Shown here one piece after another: positions 51,315 through 59,407 of a stretch of 64,000 bases of DNA. Every line of letters starts with the position of its first letter. Positions within the stretch are counted from its first letter, which is position 1. The notes under the pieces were generated by a model. The model searched no databases. It was not told the origin of the DNA and was given only the letters and a program-made list of their open reading frames with translations. The stretch comes from Bacillota bacterium (GTDB lineage Bacteria; Bacillota; Clostridia; DSM-8532). A program made the position numbers and the translations under genes. The DNA is taken from the NCBI GenBank assembly GCA_023443745.1, contig JAEZTB010000070.1, forward strand, positions 1-64,000, in the 5' to 3' direction.

Positions 51315-51671
51315 ATGAAGGAGCTTATTTGCATTGTTTGTCCCAAAGGCTGTCATCTCCAGGTTGATGAAAAAAATGGCTTTCAAGTCCGGGGACATTC
51401 CTGTGCCCGTGGTGAGAAATACGGTAAGGAAGAGCTCATGAACCCCACCAGGGTTATCACCTCTACTGTAAGGGTTGAGGGAGGGCCTCACCGCCGGTGC
51501 CCCGTGAAAACAAATGGTTCACTGCCTAAGGGCAGAATCATGGAGGCCATGGCGCTTTTAAATGCTGTGATCCTGAAGGCACCTGTTGATCAGGGACAGG
51601 TTGTGGTGAAGGATGTTTGCGGTACAGGAGTCGACTTTATTACAACACGCAGCTTACAAAATAGGATATAA
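51315..51671 (+). CDS. DUF1667 domain-containing protein
   Basis: A 118-residue protein of the DUF1667 family, regularly the third member of GlpA/GlpB-type operons in Clostridia. N-terminal CIVCPKGCHLQV and GHSCARGEKYG give four clustered cysteines, and RRCPVKTNGSLPKG adds a fifth, suggesting an iron-sulfur or zinc site. The C-terminus has VVKDVCGTGVDFITTR. I chose ATG 51315 since GGTGAAG lies before it and the protein then begins at the Cys motif; GTG 51291 overlaps the previous gene. It probably forms an electron-transfer subunit of the dehydrogenase complex. Confidence 0.85.
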   Translation: MKELICIVCPKGCHLQVDEKNGFQVRGHSCARGEKYGKEELMNPTRVITSTVRVEGGPHRRCPVKTNGSLPKGRIMEAMALLNAVILKAPVDQGQVVVKDVCGTGVDFITTRSLQNRI

Positions 51672-51744
51672 TTAAGTCATACACAGGTTTTTAAATTATC
51701 AGCAATCTATTCAGCTTAATAAATAATAAAGGCAGGTCATGAGT

Positions 51745-53235
51745 ATGGGAAAGTACATTTTGGCATTGGATCAGGGAACCACCAGCTCCAGAGCGATTTT
51801 GTTTGACGAGCATCAAAACATCATACAAATGGCTCAAAAGGAATTCAAGCAGATTTATCCCAAACAGGGATGGGTTGAGCATGACCCCCTTGAAATTTAC
51901 TCCTCCCAATACGCTGTAATGGTTGAGGTCATAGCCCAGAGCAACGTCGATATAAAAGATATCGCGGCAATCGGCATCACCAATCAGCGGGAAACCACGG
52001 TGCTTTGGGATAAAAACACCGGCCGGCCCATCTATAATGCCATTGTCTGGCAGTGCCGCCGTACGGCCAAGCTGGTGGATGAACTTAAAAACCAGGGATT
52101 GACCGAATATATCAAAGAAAACACAGGGCTGATACCTGATGCTTATTTTTCCGCAACCAAGATCAAATGGATTCTGGATCATGTAGAGGGTGCCCGGGAA
52201 CGCGCCGAAAAAGGTGAAATCCTTTTTGGAACCATAGACACCTGGCTTCTCTGGAAATTGACGGGAGGAAAAGTCCATGTGACGGATTATACCAATGCTT
52301 CCCGTACAATGATTTACAATATTAAAACTCTGGAATGGGATAAAAAGCTTCTGGATGCGCTGCAGATTCCCAGAGCCATGCTCCCCCGGGTAAGCAATTC
52401 CAGTGAGGTCTATGGCTATACCGAGCTTCAGAATACGGAGATACCCATTGCCAGTATCGCCGGAGATCAGCAGGCTGCGTTATTCGGGCAAACCTGCTTT
52501 TCAAAGGGTGAGGCAAAAAATACATACGGAACAGGGTGTTTTCTCTTAATGAATACCGGTGACACGCCTTGTGCAAGTCAAAACGGACTTGTGACTTCCA
52601 TCGCCATCGGAATTGACGGGAAAATCCAATACATGCTTGAAGGCAGTGTTTTTGTGGGAGGAGCCGTTATTCAGTGGATACGGGATGAACTGCGCTTCTT
52701 CAATGACAGCAGGGATGCCGAGTATTATTCAAAGAAGGTCAGTGACACAGGTGGTGTCTATATTGTCCCTGCATTTACAGGCCTTGGAGCGCCTTATTGG
52801 AATATGTATGCTCGGGGCTGCATCATGGGGATTACCCGCGGAACAAAGCGAGAGCATATTATAAGAGCAGCCCAGGAATCCATCGCTTATCAGAGCTATG
52901 ATCTGGTACAGGCCATGGAGAAGGATACAGGAATCGTGCTTTCCCAATTGAATGTGGATGGCGGTGCCAGCAGAGACGCATTTCTGATGCAATTCCAGGC
53001 CGATATTCTCAATAAGCGTGTCCGCCGTCCCATGAACCAGGAAACCACGGCGCTGGGCGCGGCCTATCTTGCCGGATTGGCTGTGGGCGTCTGGAAGAGC
53101 AAGGACGAAATTAAGCAATTACAGAATGGCGATGTAATCTTTGCACCTCACATGGAGCAGGATCAGCGTGACAAGTTGCTCCGGGGCTGGCACAAGGCCG
53201 TGGGCAGAAGCCTTGACTGGGAGGAAGATGAGTAA
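51745..53235 (+). CDS. glpK: Glycerol kinase
   Basis: A 496-residue FGGY kinase with all GlpK hallmarks: LALDQGTTSSRAILFDE (N-terminal phosphate motif), GWVEHDPLEI, ITNQRETTVLWDKNTG, IVWQCRRT (glycerol-binding Arg), TDYTNASRTMIYNI and SIAGDQQAALFGQ with the catalytic Asp. VNVDGGASRD-like sequence LNVDGGASRDAFLMQFQ follows near the end. ATG 51745 has AGG 8 nt upstream, and ATG 51739 is an alternative. It makes glycerol-3-phosphate, both the substrate of the dehydrogenase upstream and the GlpP ligand. No glycerol facilitator gene is nearby. Confidence 0.96.
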   Translation: MGKYILALDQGTTSSRAILFDEHQNIIQMAQKEFKQIYPKQGWVEHDPLEIYSSQYAVMVEVIAQSNVDIKDIAAIGITNQRETTVLWDKNTGRPIYNAIVWQCRRTAKLVDELKNQGLTEYIKENTGLIPDAYFSATKIKWILDHVEGARERAEKGEILFGTIDTWLLWKLTGGKVHVTDYTNASRTMIYNIKTLEWDKKLLDALQIPRAMLPRVSNSSEVYGYTELQNTEIPIASIAGDQQAALFGQTCFSKGEAKNTYGTGCFLLMNTGDTPCASQNGLVTSIAIGIDGKIQYMLEGSVFVGGAVIQWIRDELRFFNDSRDAEYYSKKVSDTGGVYIVPAFTGLGAPYWNMYARGCIMGITRGTKREHIIRAAQESIAYQSYDLVQAMEKDTGIVLSQLNVDGGASRDAFLMQFQADILNKRVRRPMNQETTALGAAYLAGLAVGVWKSKDEIKQLQNGDVIFAPHMEQDQRDKLLRGWHKAVGRSLDWEEDE

Positions 53236-53297
53236 GATATCAAGTGGCAGGTATAACACCTGAGGAATAGCATATATTATGACTTTTTATTAACAGG

Positions 53298-53564
53298 ATG
53301 TATGCTGTGGAGTGTATCGCGCTTTATGATTCGGGGAATTATGCCTACAGAGTCTGTCGGGTTTTTGAGCAAAGAGGTATTGTATTTCAGGTCATTTCCA
53401 CACCCTGCAAGGTGACAAAGACAGGGTGCGGCTATTGTCTTCTTTTTCCGATGGAGTACTTAAACCAAGTGGTCAACGTAAGCCATACCCTTGGTTGCCC
53501 GGTAAGAGAAGCTTACCGTGTCGAGTTTGCAGGGGACCGGAAGAACTATATACAGATTATTTGA
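53298..53564 (+). CDS. DUF3343 domain-containing protein
   Basis: An 88-residue protein of the DUF3343 family (putative selenium/sulfur carrier-like). It has the typical N-terminal strand FDS-like ALYDSGNYAYRV, then VISTPCKVTKTGCGYCLLFP with three cysteines, and a C-terminal helical segment. The start ATG 53298 is preceded by AACAGGA. It lies 62 nt after glpK and 18 nt before cysQ. A sulfur-related role beside cysQ fits but is only inferred. Confidence 0.78.
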   Translation: MYAVECIALYDSGNYAYRVCRVFEQRGIVFQVISTPCKVTKTGCGYCLLFPMEYLNQVVNVSHTLGCPVREAYRVEFAGDRKNYIQII

Positions 53565-53582
53565 TGAGGAGATGGAGCTTTT

Positions 53583-54356
53583 TTGGATACACAAGAAGTG
53601 CTCGGCACCATGAAAGAGCTTGCCATAAGGGCCGGAGAGGAGATACTAAAGTTTTACGGACAAGACATTGCCGTGAGCTATAAGGAGGATCTTTCTCCTG
53701 TTACGGCAGCCGATAAAGCGGCCAATGATGTCATCGTAAAGGGTCTTCATAAAGAATTTCCCAATATCTCCATAATGGCAGAAGAATCGGTGGATGAGCT
53801 CTCACGTGTGGAACAAAAGTATTGCTTTATTGTAGATCCTTTGGATGGAACTAAAGAGTTTATCAAAAAGAACGGGGAATTCACCGTTAATATTGCCTTG
53901 GCAGAGGACGGAAGGCCAATTGTAGGTGTTATTTATGTACCGGTGCTCAAGGAGTTGTACTTCGCGGCCCGGGGAATGGGTGCATGGTCCATCATAAAAG
54001 GACAGGAGAAACACCTTAAGGTTTCACAGAGAGTTGGTGATATCCGCCTGGCCAAAAGCCGCACCCATCAAGCTCCGGAGTTGGACAGACTTATTGCGGT
54101 AAATCACATCACCCAGATTGTTATTGCCGGAAGTGCCTATAAAGGGTGCCTTTTAGCCAGGGGAGATGTGGAGGTTTACTACCGTTTCGGTCGCACAATG
54201 GAGTGGGATACGGCTGCCATGGAAATCCTTATAACCGAAGCAGGCGGGTATTTCTCGGGCATGGACGGCAGGTCTTTCGCCTACAATAAAAGAAACGCCG
54301 AGAACCCCACCGGATTTTTCGCATTGAATAAAAAAGAGAACGCATTATTGTTTTAA
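53583..54356 (+). CDS. cysQ: 3'(2'),5'-bisphosphate nucleotidase / inositol monophosphatase family
   Basis: A 257-residue Mg-dependent phosphatase. MAEESVDE (metal Glu), FIVDPLDGTKEFIKKNGEFTVNIAL (the DPLDGT motif in its CysQ form with KEF) and RTMEWDTAAMEILITEAGG (WDxxA motif) are all present. CysQ removes the 3'-phosphate from PAP formed in sulfate assimilation. The start is TTG 53583 with GGAGATGGAG upstream; no ATG fits. It ends just before a convergent gene. It might also be an inositol phosphatase, but the KEF signature favours CysQ. Confidence 0.88.
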   Translation: MDTQEVLGTMKELAIRAGEEILKFYGQDIAVSYKEDLSPVTAADKAANDVIVKGLHKEFPNISIMAEESVDELSRVEQKYCFIVDPLDGTKEFIKKNGEFTVNIALAEDGRPIVGVIYVPVLKELYFAARGMGAWSIIKGQEKHLKVSQRVGDIRLAKSRTHQAPELDRLIAVNHITQIVIAGSAYKGCLLARGDVEVYYRFGRTMEWDTAAMEILITEAGGYFSGMDGRSFAYNKRNAENPTGFFALNKKENALLF

Positions 54357-54363
54357 GAGCCCT

Positions 54364-55254
54364 TTATGAAGTAGGAATAATGACATTGAGTGAGCCAGGA
54401 AGAAGATCGATAGCTATTCTGGTCTCCTTGCTGATTTCTCCGTCAATGTTGACGGGAACAGGAAGCTGGCTCTCAATGAGTAGTTTGGTGCCTCTCGCCA
54501 GAGTAACTACTTTCAGTGATTCGTGCCGTCCTTTTTGAAAAACAGGAAAGAATTTTAATATTCTGAGACGGGACATAGCATCCACCAGATAAAAATCCAA
54601 TAACCCATCATTCATTTCCGCCCGTGGAGCGGCCTTCATGCCACCGCCATAATGAGACCCGTTGGCGAAAATAGACAATAAAACCTCCTTCTCAAAAGGA
54701 GGAGCGTCACCCATCATAAAGCGAAGCTTGTATTTTTTAAGACGGATCAGACATGTGAGTACTCCAAGGATATAGGACATGGACCCTGAGATAAAGGGGT
54801 AGCGTTTAAAGATTTGGCCTTTTAGGACAACCTCCGCATCAAAGCCGATGGAAGCAATGTTAAGGAAGTATTTATCATTCAGCTTTCCCAAATCAATCAT
54901 GACGGAAGGAGAGAGCGGAAGTAGTTCAATGAGCTTGACAGGATCGGTGATGGTATAGAGTGATCGCACCGTATCGTTTCCGGAACCACAGGGGATAATT
55001 CCAAGTTCGGTCTGGGAACCGGCCATACCGTTAAGTACCTCGTTTAGGGTACCATCCCCTCCCACTGAATAGAGACGGACCTCGTTGTAAGTTGAAATAG
55101 CCTCTTTTGCCAGAATCTGAGCATGGCCCGGTGCCTCGGTTATTTTGATCTCAAAGGTTTGGGCAAAGTTCTTAAAACGTGCAACAATCTTTTCCACCAT
55201 CTGCAGGGCCTTACCCTTACCTGCTGTAGGATTCACAATAAAAACATGATGCAA
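54364..55254 (-). CDS. Diacylglycerol/lipid kinase (YegS/BmrU type)
   Basis: A 296-residue DAGK-catalytic-domain protein. VFIVNPTAGKGKAL is the N-terminal motif, SVGGDGTLNEVLNGM the nucleotide motif, LGIIPCGSGNDTVRSL follows, and IASIGFDAEV and DGLLDFYLVDAMS are the C-terminal domain. It phosphorylates diacylglycerol or a related lipid at the membrane face. The start must be TTG 55254, as the VNPTAG motif begins at once and the next Met is at residue 19. Convergent with cysQ, with only 7 nt between stops. Confidence 0.9.
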   Translation of the reverse strand: MHHVFIVNPTAGKGKALQMVEKIVARFKNFAQTFEIKITEAPGHAQILAKEAISTYNEVRLYSVGGDGTLNEVLNGMAGSQTELGIIPCGSGNDTVRSLYTITDPVKLIELLPLSPSVMIDLGKLNDKYFLNIASIGFDAEVVLKGQIFKRYPFISGSMSYILGVLTCLIRLKKYKLRFMMGDAPPFEKEVLLSIFANGSHYGGGMKAAPRAEMNDGLLDFYLVDAMSRLRILKFFPVFQKGRHESLKVVTLARGTKLLIESQLPVPVNIDGEISKETRIAIDLLPGSLNVIIPTS

Positions 55255-55401
55255 AAACGATCACCACTATCTTCTTTTTAGCATACATCATATCATAATT
55301 TACCCTGAATTCGCTAAACAATCTTAAAATTTTCGCGGACAACCTATATACATTTACTGAAAATAAAAAAAGTGGGCGCTAGTTTTCTGTGATCCATAAT
55401 A

Positions 55402-55431
55402 TTGAAGAGCCGATGCTTTTTGTGCTATGAT
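55402..55431 (+). promoter_or_regulatory. Promoter of panT-coaW
   Basis: TTGAAG (55402-55407), an 18-bp spacer and TATGAT (55426-55431). It gives a leader of about 95 nt in which CTTGCCGGT and ACCGGACAAG (55434-55469) can pair. I did not recognise a known riboswitch. Confidence 0.6.
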
Positions 55432-55530
55432 TTTCTTGCCGGTATTTCTAAAGAAAACCGGACAAGATAAAAGTTCACATTCATTATTCGACTTATATCC
55501 CATTTTGGGAATGAGAACGGAGGGAACAAA

Positions 55531-56127
55531 ATGAAAAATTCTTTAAGAAGCCCGAAGGGCTTAACCTTTCTTGGACTGATGCTTGCCATCACCATCGTGT
55601 TGGACATTTCGCCGCTAGGCGTTATCCCGCTTGGAGCCATCAGTGCCACAATCATCCACATACCCACTATTATTACAGGCATTATATTAGGTCCCGTAGC
55701 AGGATTAATAATGGGTACATCGCTGGGAATCGTCGCTCTTATCCACGCCTTGACAAGACCTATGACTCTTTTGGATCCGTTATTTATGAATCCACTTGTT
55801 TCAGTTTTACCAAGAATGTTTATCGGGGTGGTTGCTTATTACGCCTACTACCTATTGTCCAGGCTTTTTAAAAACGAATCGCTAAAGAAAACAGTCAGTA
55901 CCTTTATTGCAGGAATGGTCGGAAGCCTTACAAATACGGCTTTGGTCTTTTTGATGCTCTATCTGGTTTATGCTCAGGATGTAGTCAGAATTATGGGCGC
56001 ATCATTTAAAGTGATCATTATAACTGTCTTTACGACTAATGCCATTGCCGAGGCACTGATATCCGGGTTTATCGTAATGCCCGTTGCTCTCGCGTATTTT
56101 AAATACCAAAATACAAAACGGATTTAG
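55531..56127 (+). CDS. ECF transporter S component, probably for pantothenate
   Basis: A 198-residue membrane protein with five to six hydrophobic helices. GLTFLGLMLAITIVLDIS and IIHIPTIITGIILGPVAGLIMGTSLG match energy-coupling-factor S components, which capture a vitamin and share a common A-T module encoded elsewhere. It lies 18 nt before a type II pantothenate kinase gene, so it is most likely PanT (pantothenate or pantetheine). GGAGG precedes ATG. Substrate by context only. Confidence 0.83.
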   Translation: MKNSLRSPKGLTFLGLMLAITIVLDISPLGVIPLGAISATIIHIPTIITGIILGPVAGLIMGTSLGIVALIHALTRPMTLLDPLFMNPLVSVLPRMFIGVVAYYAYYLLSRLFKNESLKKTVSTFIAGMVGSLTNTALVFLMLYLVYAQDVVRIMGASFKVIIITVFTTNAIAEALISGFIVMPVALAYFKYQNTKRI

Positions 56128-56145
56128 GTTGGTGCAGTATAGATT

Positions 56146-56988
56146 ATGAACAAAATTATTGGAATTGATATTGGGGGCAGTACCACAAAAATTGTAGGTT
56201 TACATGATGGAAAGCTTCTGGGGCCTTTTCTGGTAAAGGCAACTGATCCGGTTTCTTCTGTTTATGGTGCTTTTGGACGTTTCCTTACCGAGAACCAAAT
56301 GCATTTGTCCGATATTGAAAGGATTATGGTGACCGGTGTGGGTTCCACCTTCATCAATGAGAGGATTTTTGGTATTCCTACCTACAAGGTGGATGAATTT
56401 TTGGCTATTGGCCTGGGAGGCTTGTTTTTAAGCAATCTGACAAAGGCTGTCATTGTGAGCATGGGGACCGGCACTGCTTTTGTACTGGCCGAAAAAGACC
56501 GAGCCAAACACTTGGGCGGAACCGGTATAGGAGGCGGAACCCTCCTGGGACTTTCCAACCGGATGCTCAATGTCCGGAATTTTGACGATATTGTTGAAAT
56601 GGCCAAGGATGGAGATTTAAAACATATTGATCTGTCCATCGGCGATATTACCCATGATGAGCTGGTGGGGCTGCCACCGGAGACCACGGCATCCAATTTC
56701 GGCAAAATCATCGACCTGGCTACCAAAGCCGACGTGGCCCTGGGCATTATCAACCTGGTTTTCCAGACCATTGGAACCCTAGCTGTTTTCGCGGCACGAA
56801 ATGAGAAAATAAGTGATGCGGTACTTATCGGCAATCTCACTAATGTCCCTCAGGCCAGAGAAGTGTTTGACAGCCTGGCTGAATTGTTCAAGGTTCAATT
56901 CCATTTACCGCCCCATGCCGAATTTGCCACAGCTATGGGAGCCGCGCTAATTAACACCCAGGGACATGACGCAAAGCCTATCACGTAA
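56146..56988 (+). CDS. coaW: Type II pantothenate kinase
   Basis: A 280-residue eukaryote/staphylococcal-type pantothenate kinase. IGIDIGGSTTKIVGL is the phosphate motif. VTGVGSTFINERIFG and the catalytic Glu in VDEFLAIGLGG follow, with VSMGTGTAFVLAE and GGTGIGGGTLLGLSNRML as the adenosine and pantothenate segments. It makes 4'-phosphopantothenate, the first step to CoA, and is insensitive to CoA feedback in known cases. Downstream is a terminator. With the ECF gene it makes a vitamin uptake-and-trap unit. Confidence 0.93.
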   Translation: MNKIIGIDIGGSTTKIVGLHDGKLLGPFLVKATDPVSSVYGAFGRFLTENQMHLSDIERIMVTGVGSTFINERIFGIPTYKVDEFLAIGLGGLFLSNLTKAVIVSMGTGTAFVLAEKDRAKHLGGTGIGGGTLLGLSNRMLNVRNFDDIVEMAKDGDLKHIDLSIGDITHDELVGLPPETTASNFGKIIDLATKADVALGIINLVFQTIGTLAVFAARNEKISDAVLIGNLTNVPQAREVFDSLAELFKVQFHLPPHAEFATAMGAALINTQGHDAKPIT

Positions 56989-56994
56989 TAATTG

Positions 56995-57022
56995 AGAGCA
57001 GCCTTCAAAGGTTGCTCTTTTT
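56995..57022 (+). terminator. Terminator after coaW
   Basis: AGAGCAGCCTT pairs with AAGGTTGCTCT (one G-U) around a 2-3-nt loop, with TTTTT at the 3' side. Confidence 0.88.
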
Positions 57023-57162
57023 AATTGCTACTAAAAGCTTGTGTTCACCTATATGATAATCTATAATTTATCTACCGGAATGATATTTTCTTCACGGCTT
57101 TTTTGACTTGATCATAATGTGTATAATTAATAGGTAAACTGGCTGATCGACAGGTGAAAAAT

Positions 57163-57885
57163 ATGCTCAAATGGTATGAAGAAGCAAAATCGATAGCTGA
57201 TCGCGACCCGGCCGCCCGCAGTGTGTGGCAGGTTGCTTTGCAATACCCCGGCTACAAGGCTGTGCGTATGTATAGGAAAGCCCATTGGTTTCATAAGCAT
57301 GGGATGTTTTTTATCGCTCGGGCTATTTCACAATTGGCCCGGCACAAAACTGGTATTGAAATTCACCCCGGAGCAACCATTGGAAAGTGCCTATTTATTG
57401 ATCACGGAATGGGCGTAGTCATTGGTGAAACTGCGGAAATTGGTGATTACTGCACCATTTACCATGGTGTAACCCTTGGGGGAACCGGAAAAGATAAAGG
57501 CAAACGTCATCCGACTGTAGGAAACAATGTTCTTATCAGCGCAGGCGCCAAGATTTTAGGTCCTTTTAAAGTAGGGGACAATGCTAAAATTGGTGCCAAT
57601 GCGGTTGTACTAACCGAGGTCGATGCTGATACCACGGTTGTAGGTGTGCCCGGAAGAGCCGTTAAACGCGGGGGTGAAAGGATCAGGCAGAGCTTTGAGC
57701 TAGATCAGATACATACTCCGGATCCTGTTTCCCAGGAGTTCTGCAGAATTCGAGGAGAAATGGATAAACTCAAACATGAGCTTGCAGCTTATGAGAAGAT
57801 TTTTGAAAGCATCAAAGACAGGTTATATCCCGATATGATGTGTAATGATAATGAAGATAGCTCTGAACAGCAGAAGAAGGAGTAA
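57163..57885 (+). CDS. cysE: Serine O-acetyltransferase
   Basis: A 240-residue left-handed beta-helix enzyme of the shorter EpsC/CysE type. The N-terminal helical part is followed by hexapeptide repeats: GIEIHPGATIGKCLFIDHGMGVVIG, AEIGDYCTIYHGVTLGGTG with catalytic His, and GAKILGPFKVGDNAKIGANAVV. The conserved GGTGKDKGKRHP loop binds CoA. It makes O-acetylserine for cysteine synthesis. The start is ATG 57163 with AGGTG upstream; GTG 57154 is alternative. It lies 4 nt before cysS, so cysteine production and charging are coupled in one transcript. A TATAAT at 57122 could be its -10. Confidence 0.94.
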   Translation: MLKWYEEAKSIADRDPAARSVWQVALQYPGYKAVRMYRKAHWFHKHGMFFIARAISQLARHKTGIEIHPGATIGKCLFIDHGMGVVIGETAEIGDYCTIYHGVTLGGTGKDKGKRHPTVGNNVLISAGAKILGPFKVGDNAKIGANAVVLTEVDADTTVVGVPGRAVKRGGERIRQSFELDQIHTPDPVSQEFCRIRGEMDKLKHELAAYEKIFESIKDRLYPDMMCNDNEDSSEQQKKE

Positions 57886-57889
57886 CGCT

Positions 57890-59275
57890 ATGAAACTTTA
57901 TAATACATTGACCCGTCAGAAGGAAGAATTTGTTCCCTTAAACCCAGGGAAGGTCGCCATGTACTCCTGCGGTCCTACCGTTTATAATTATGCCCATATC
58001 GGAAATCTGAGGACCTATGTGTTTATGGATATTTTGCGGAGAGTTTTAAAATATAATGATTTTAAGCTTATGCACACCATGAATATCACAGATGTAGGCC
58101 ATTTGGTCTCCGATGAAGATGAAGGCGAAGATAAAATGATCAAGGGGGCCAGAGAGCAGAAAAAGACGCCTTGGGAAATTGCCGCTCATTATACTGATAT
58201 TTTTATGAAGGATATTGCAGCTTTGAACATTGAGAGTCCTGAGATTGTTCCAAAGGCTACCGACCATATTCAAGAAATGATCAGGTTTGTCGAGGGTCTT
58301 TTGGAGAAAGGCTATGCCTATGAAACCAGTGACGGCATCTATTTTGACATATCAAAGTTTGAGGAATATGGAAAGCTGTCCCGGTTGAATCTGGATGACC
58401 AAATAGCTGGTGCCAGGGTTGAAGTCAATGATGAAAAACGCCATCCTGCAGATTTTGCTCTCTGGAAGAAAGCTCCAAAGGAGCATATTATGCAATGGGA
58501 AAGCCCCTGGGGTATGGGATATCCGGGTTGGCATATTGAATGCTCAGCCATGGGGAGAAAGTATTTAGGTGACCAATTTGATATTCACACAGGTGGTGTG
58601 GATCATATTCCCGTCCATCATGAGAATGAAATTGCCCAGTCGGAGGCACTCATAGGCAAACCGGCAGTCAATTACTGGTTACATGGCGAGTTTATGATGG
58701 TCAATAATGGAAAGATGTCCAAGAGCCTGGGCAACACCTATACCATTTCAGATCTCCGCGAGAAAGGCTTTAATCCCCTTGCTTTTCGGTATATGTGCCT
58801 AAATGCCCATTACAGAAATAAGCTTAATTTCACATGGGAGGTTATGCAAGCCTCACAGGTATCCTACGATCGATTTGTTGAAGGTGCGTTATTACACAAA
58901 AAAGGCTCTGCTATTATTGCGCAGGACGTTATTGATACCTTCTTAGCTGATTTTGAAGAGGCGATAAATGACGATTTAAATATTCCCAAGGCACTTGGTG
59001 TAGCGTGGAATGTGGTCAGATATCCAGACAAATCAAAACAAATTTATGATCTAGTACTTAAAATGGATACCATCTTTGGACTTGACATAGAAGCAAGTGA
59101 GCAAAAGGATGAGGTGCCTGAGCTGGATGCTGCTGTAGAAGCGCTTATCAATGAAAGACAGCAAGCCCGCCAGGAGAAAAATTGGAAGCGTTCTGATGAA
59201 ATCCGCGATAAGCTTAAAGAGATGGGTATTGAGCTTCAGGATACTCCCCAGGGTATAAAATGGAAAAAGATTTAA
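57890..59275 (+). CDS. cysS: Cysteinyl-tRNA synthetase
   Basis: A 461-residue class I synthetase. The start is ATG 57890 behind AGAAGGAG. YSCGPTVYNYAHIGNLRTY contains the zinc Cys and the HIGH motif (HIGN). WHIECSAMG and HHENEIAQSEA give the other zinc ligands, and GKMSKSLGN is the KMSKS loop. The C-terminal anticodon domain has QEKNWKRSDEIRDKLKEMGI. Length is normal. No T-box leader is present upstream of cysE or here. Confidence 0.97.
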   Translation: MKLYNTLTRQKEEFVPLNPGKVAMYSCGPTVYNYAHIGNLRTYVFMDILRRVLKYNDFKLMHTMNITDVGHLVSDEDEGEDKMIKGAREQKKTPWEIAAHYTDIFMKDIAALNIESPEIVPKATDHIQEMIRFVEGLLEKGYAYETSDGIYFDISKFEEYGKLSRLNLDDQIAGARVEVNDEKRHPADFALWKKAPKEHIMQWESPWGMGYPGWHIECSAMGRKYLGDQFDIHTGGVDHIPVHHENEIAQSEALIGKPAVNYWLHGEFMMVNNGKMSKSLGNTYTISDLREKGFNPLAFRYMCLNAHYRNKLNFTWEVMQASQVSYDRFVEGALLHKKGSAIIAQDVIDTFLADFEEAINDDLNIPKALGVAWNVVRYPDKSKQIYDLVLKMDTIFGLDIEASEQKDEVPELDAAVEALINERQQARQEKNWKRSDEIRDKLKEMGIELQDTPQGIKWKKI

Positions 59276-59311
59276 GTTTTCACTCAAAAGAGTTTACAGT
59301 AGAAAAAAATG

Positions 59312-59381
59312 GGTATCTATACCCGTAGATGCAAAGATAGATTCTGCTGAAGCAAATGCTTGCAGCAGAATCATAGATACC
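59312..59381 (+). other. Two-tier stem-loop between cysS and radA
   Basis: GGTATCTA (59312-59319) pairs with TAGATACC (59374-59381). Inside, GATTCTGCTG (59340-59349) pairs with CAGCAGAATC (59363-59372), a perfect 10-bp hairpin. No T-run follows. It may be a processing or stability element, or hold a small structured leader for radA-disA. Confidence 0.55.
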
Positions 59382-59407
59382 ATGTTTGATAAGGGGACAG
59401 GAGAGAA

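Noticed and set aside
57103..57127. TTGACT/TATAAT promoter before cysE
   Set aside because: The spacing is only 13 bp, too short for a standard sigma-A promoter; only the TATAAT may be used.
57000..57162. T-box leader before cysE-cysS
   Set aside because: The gap is only about 140 nt after the coaW terminator, with no T-box core or antiterminator visible.
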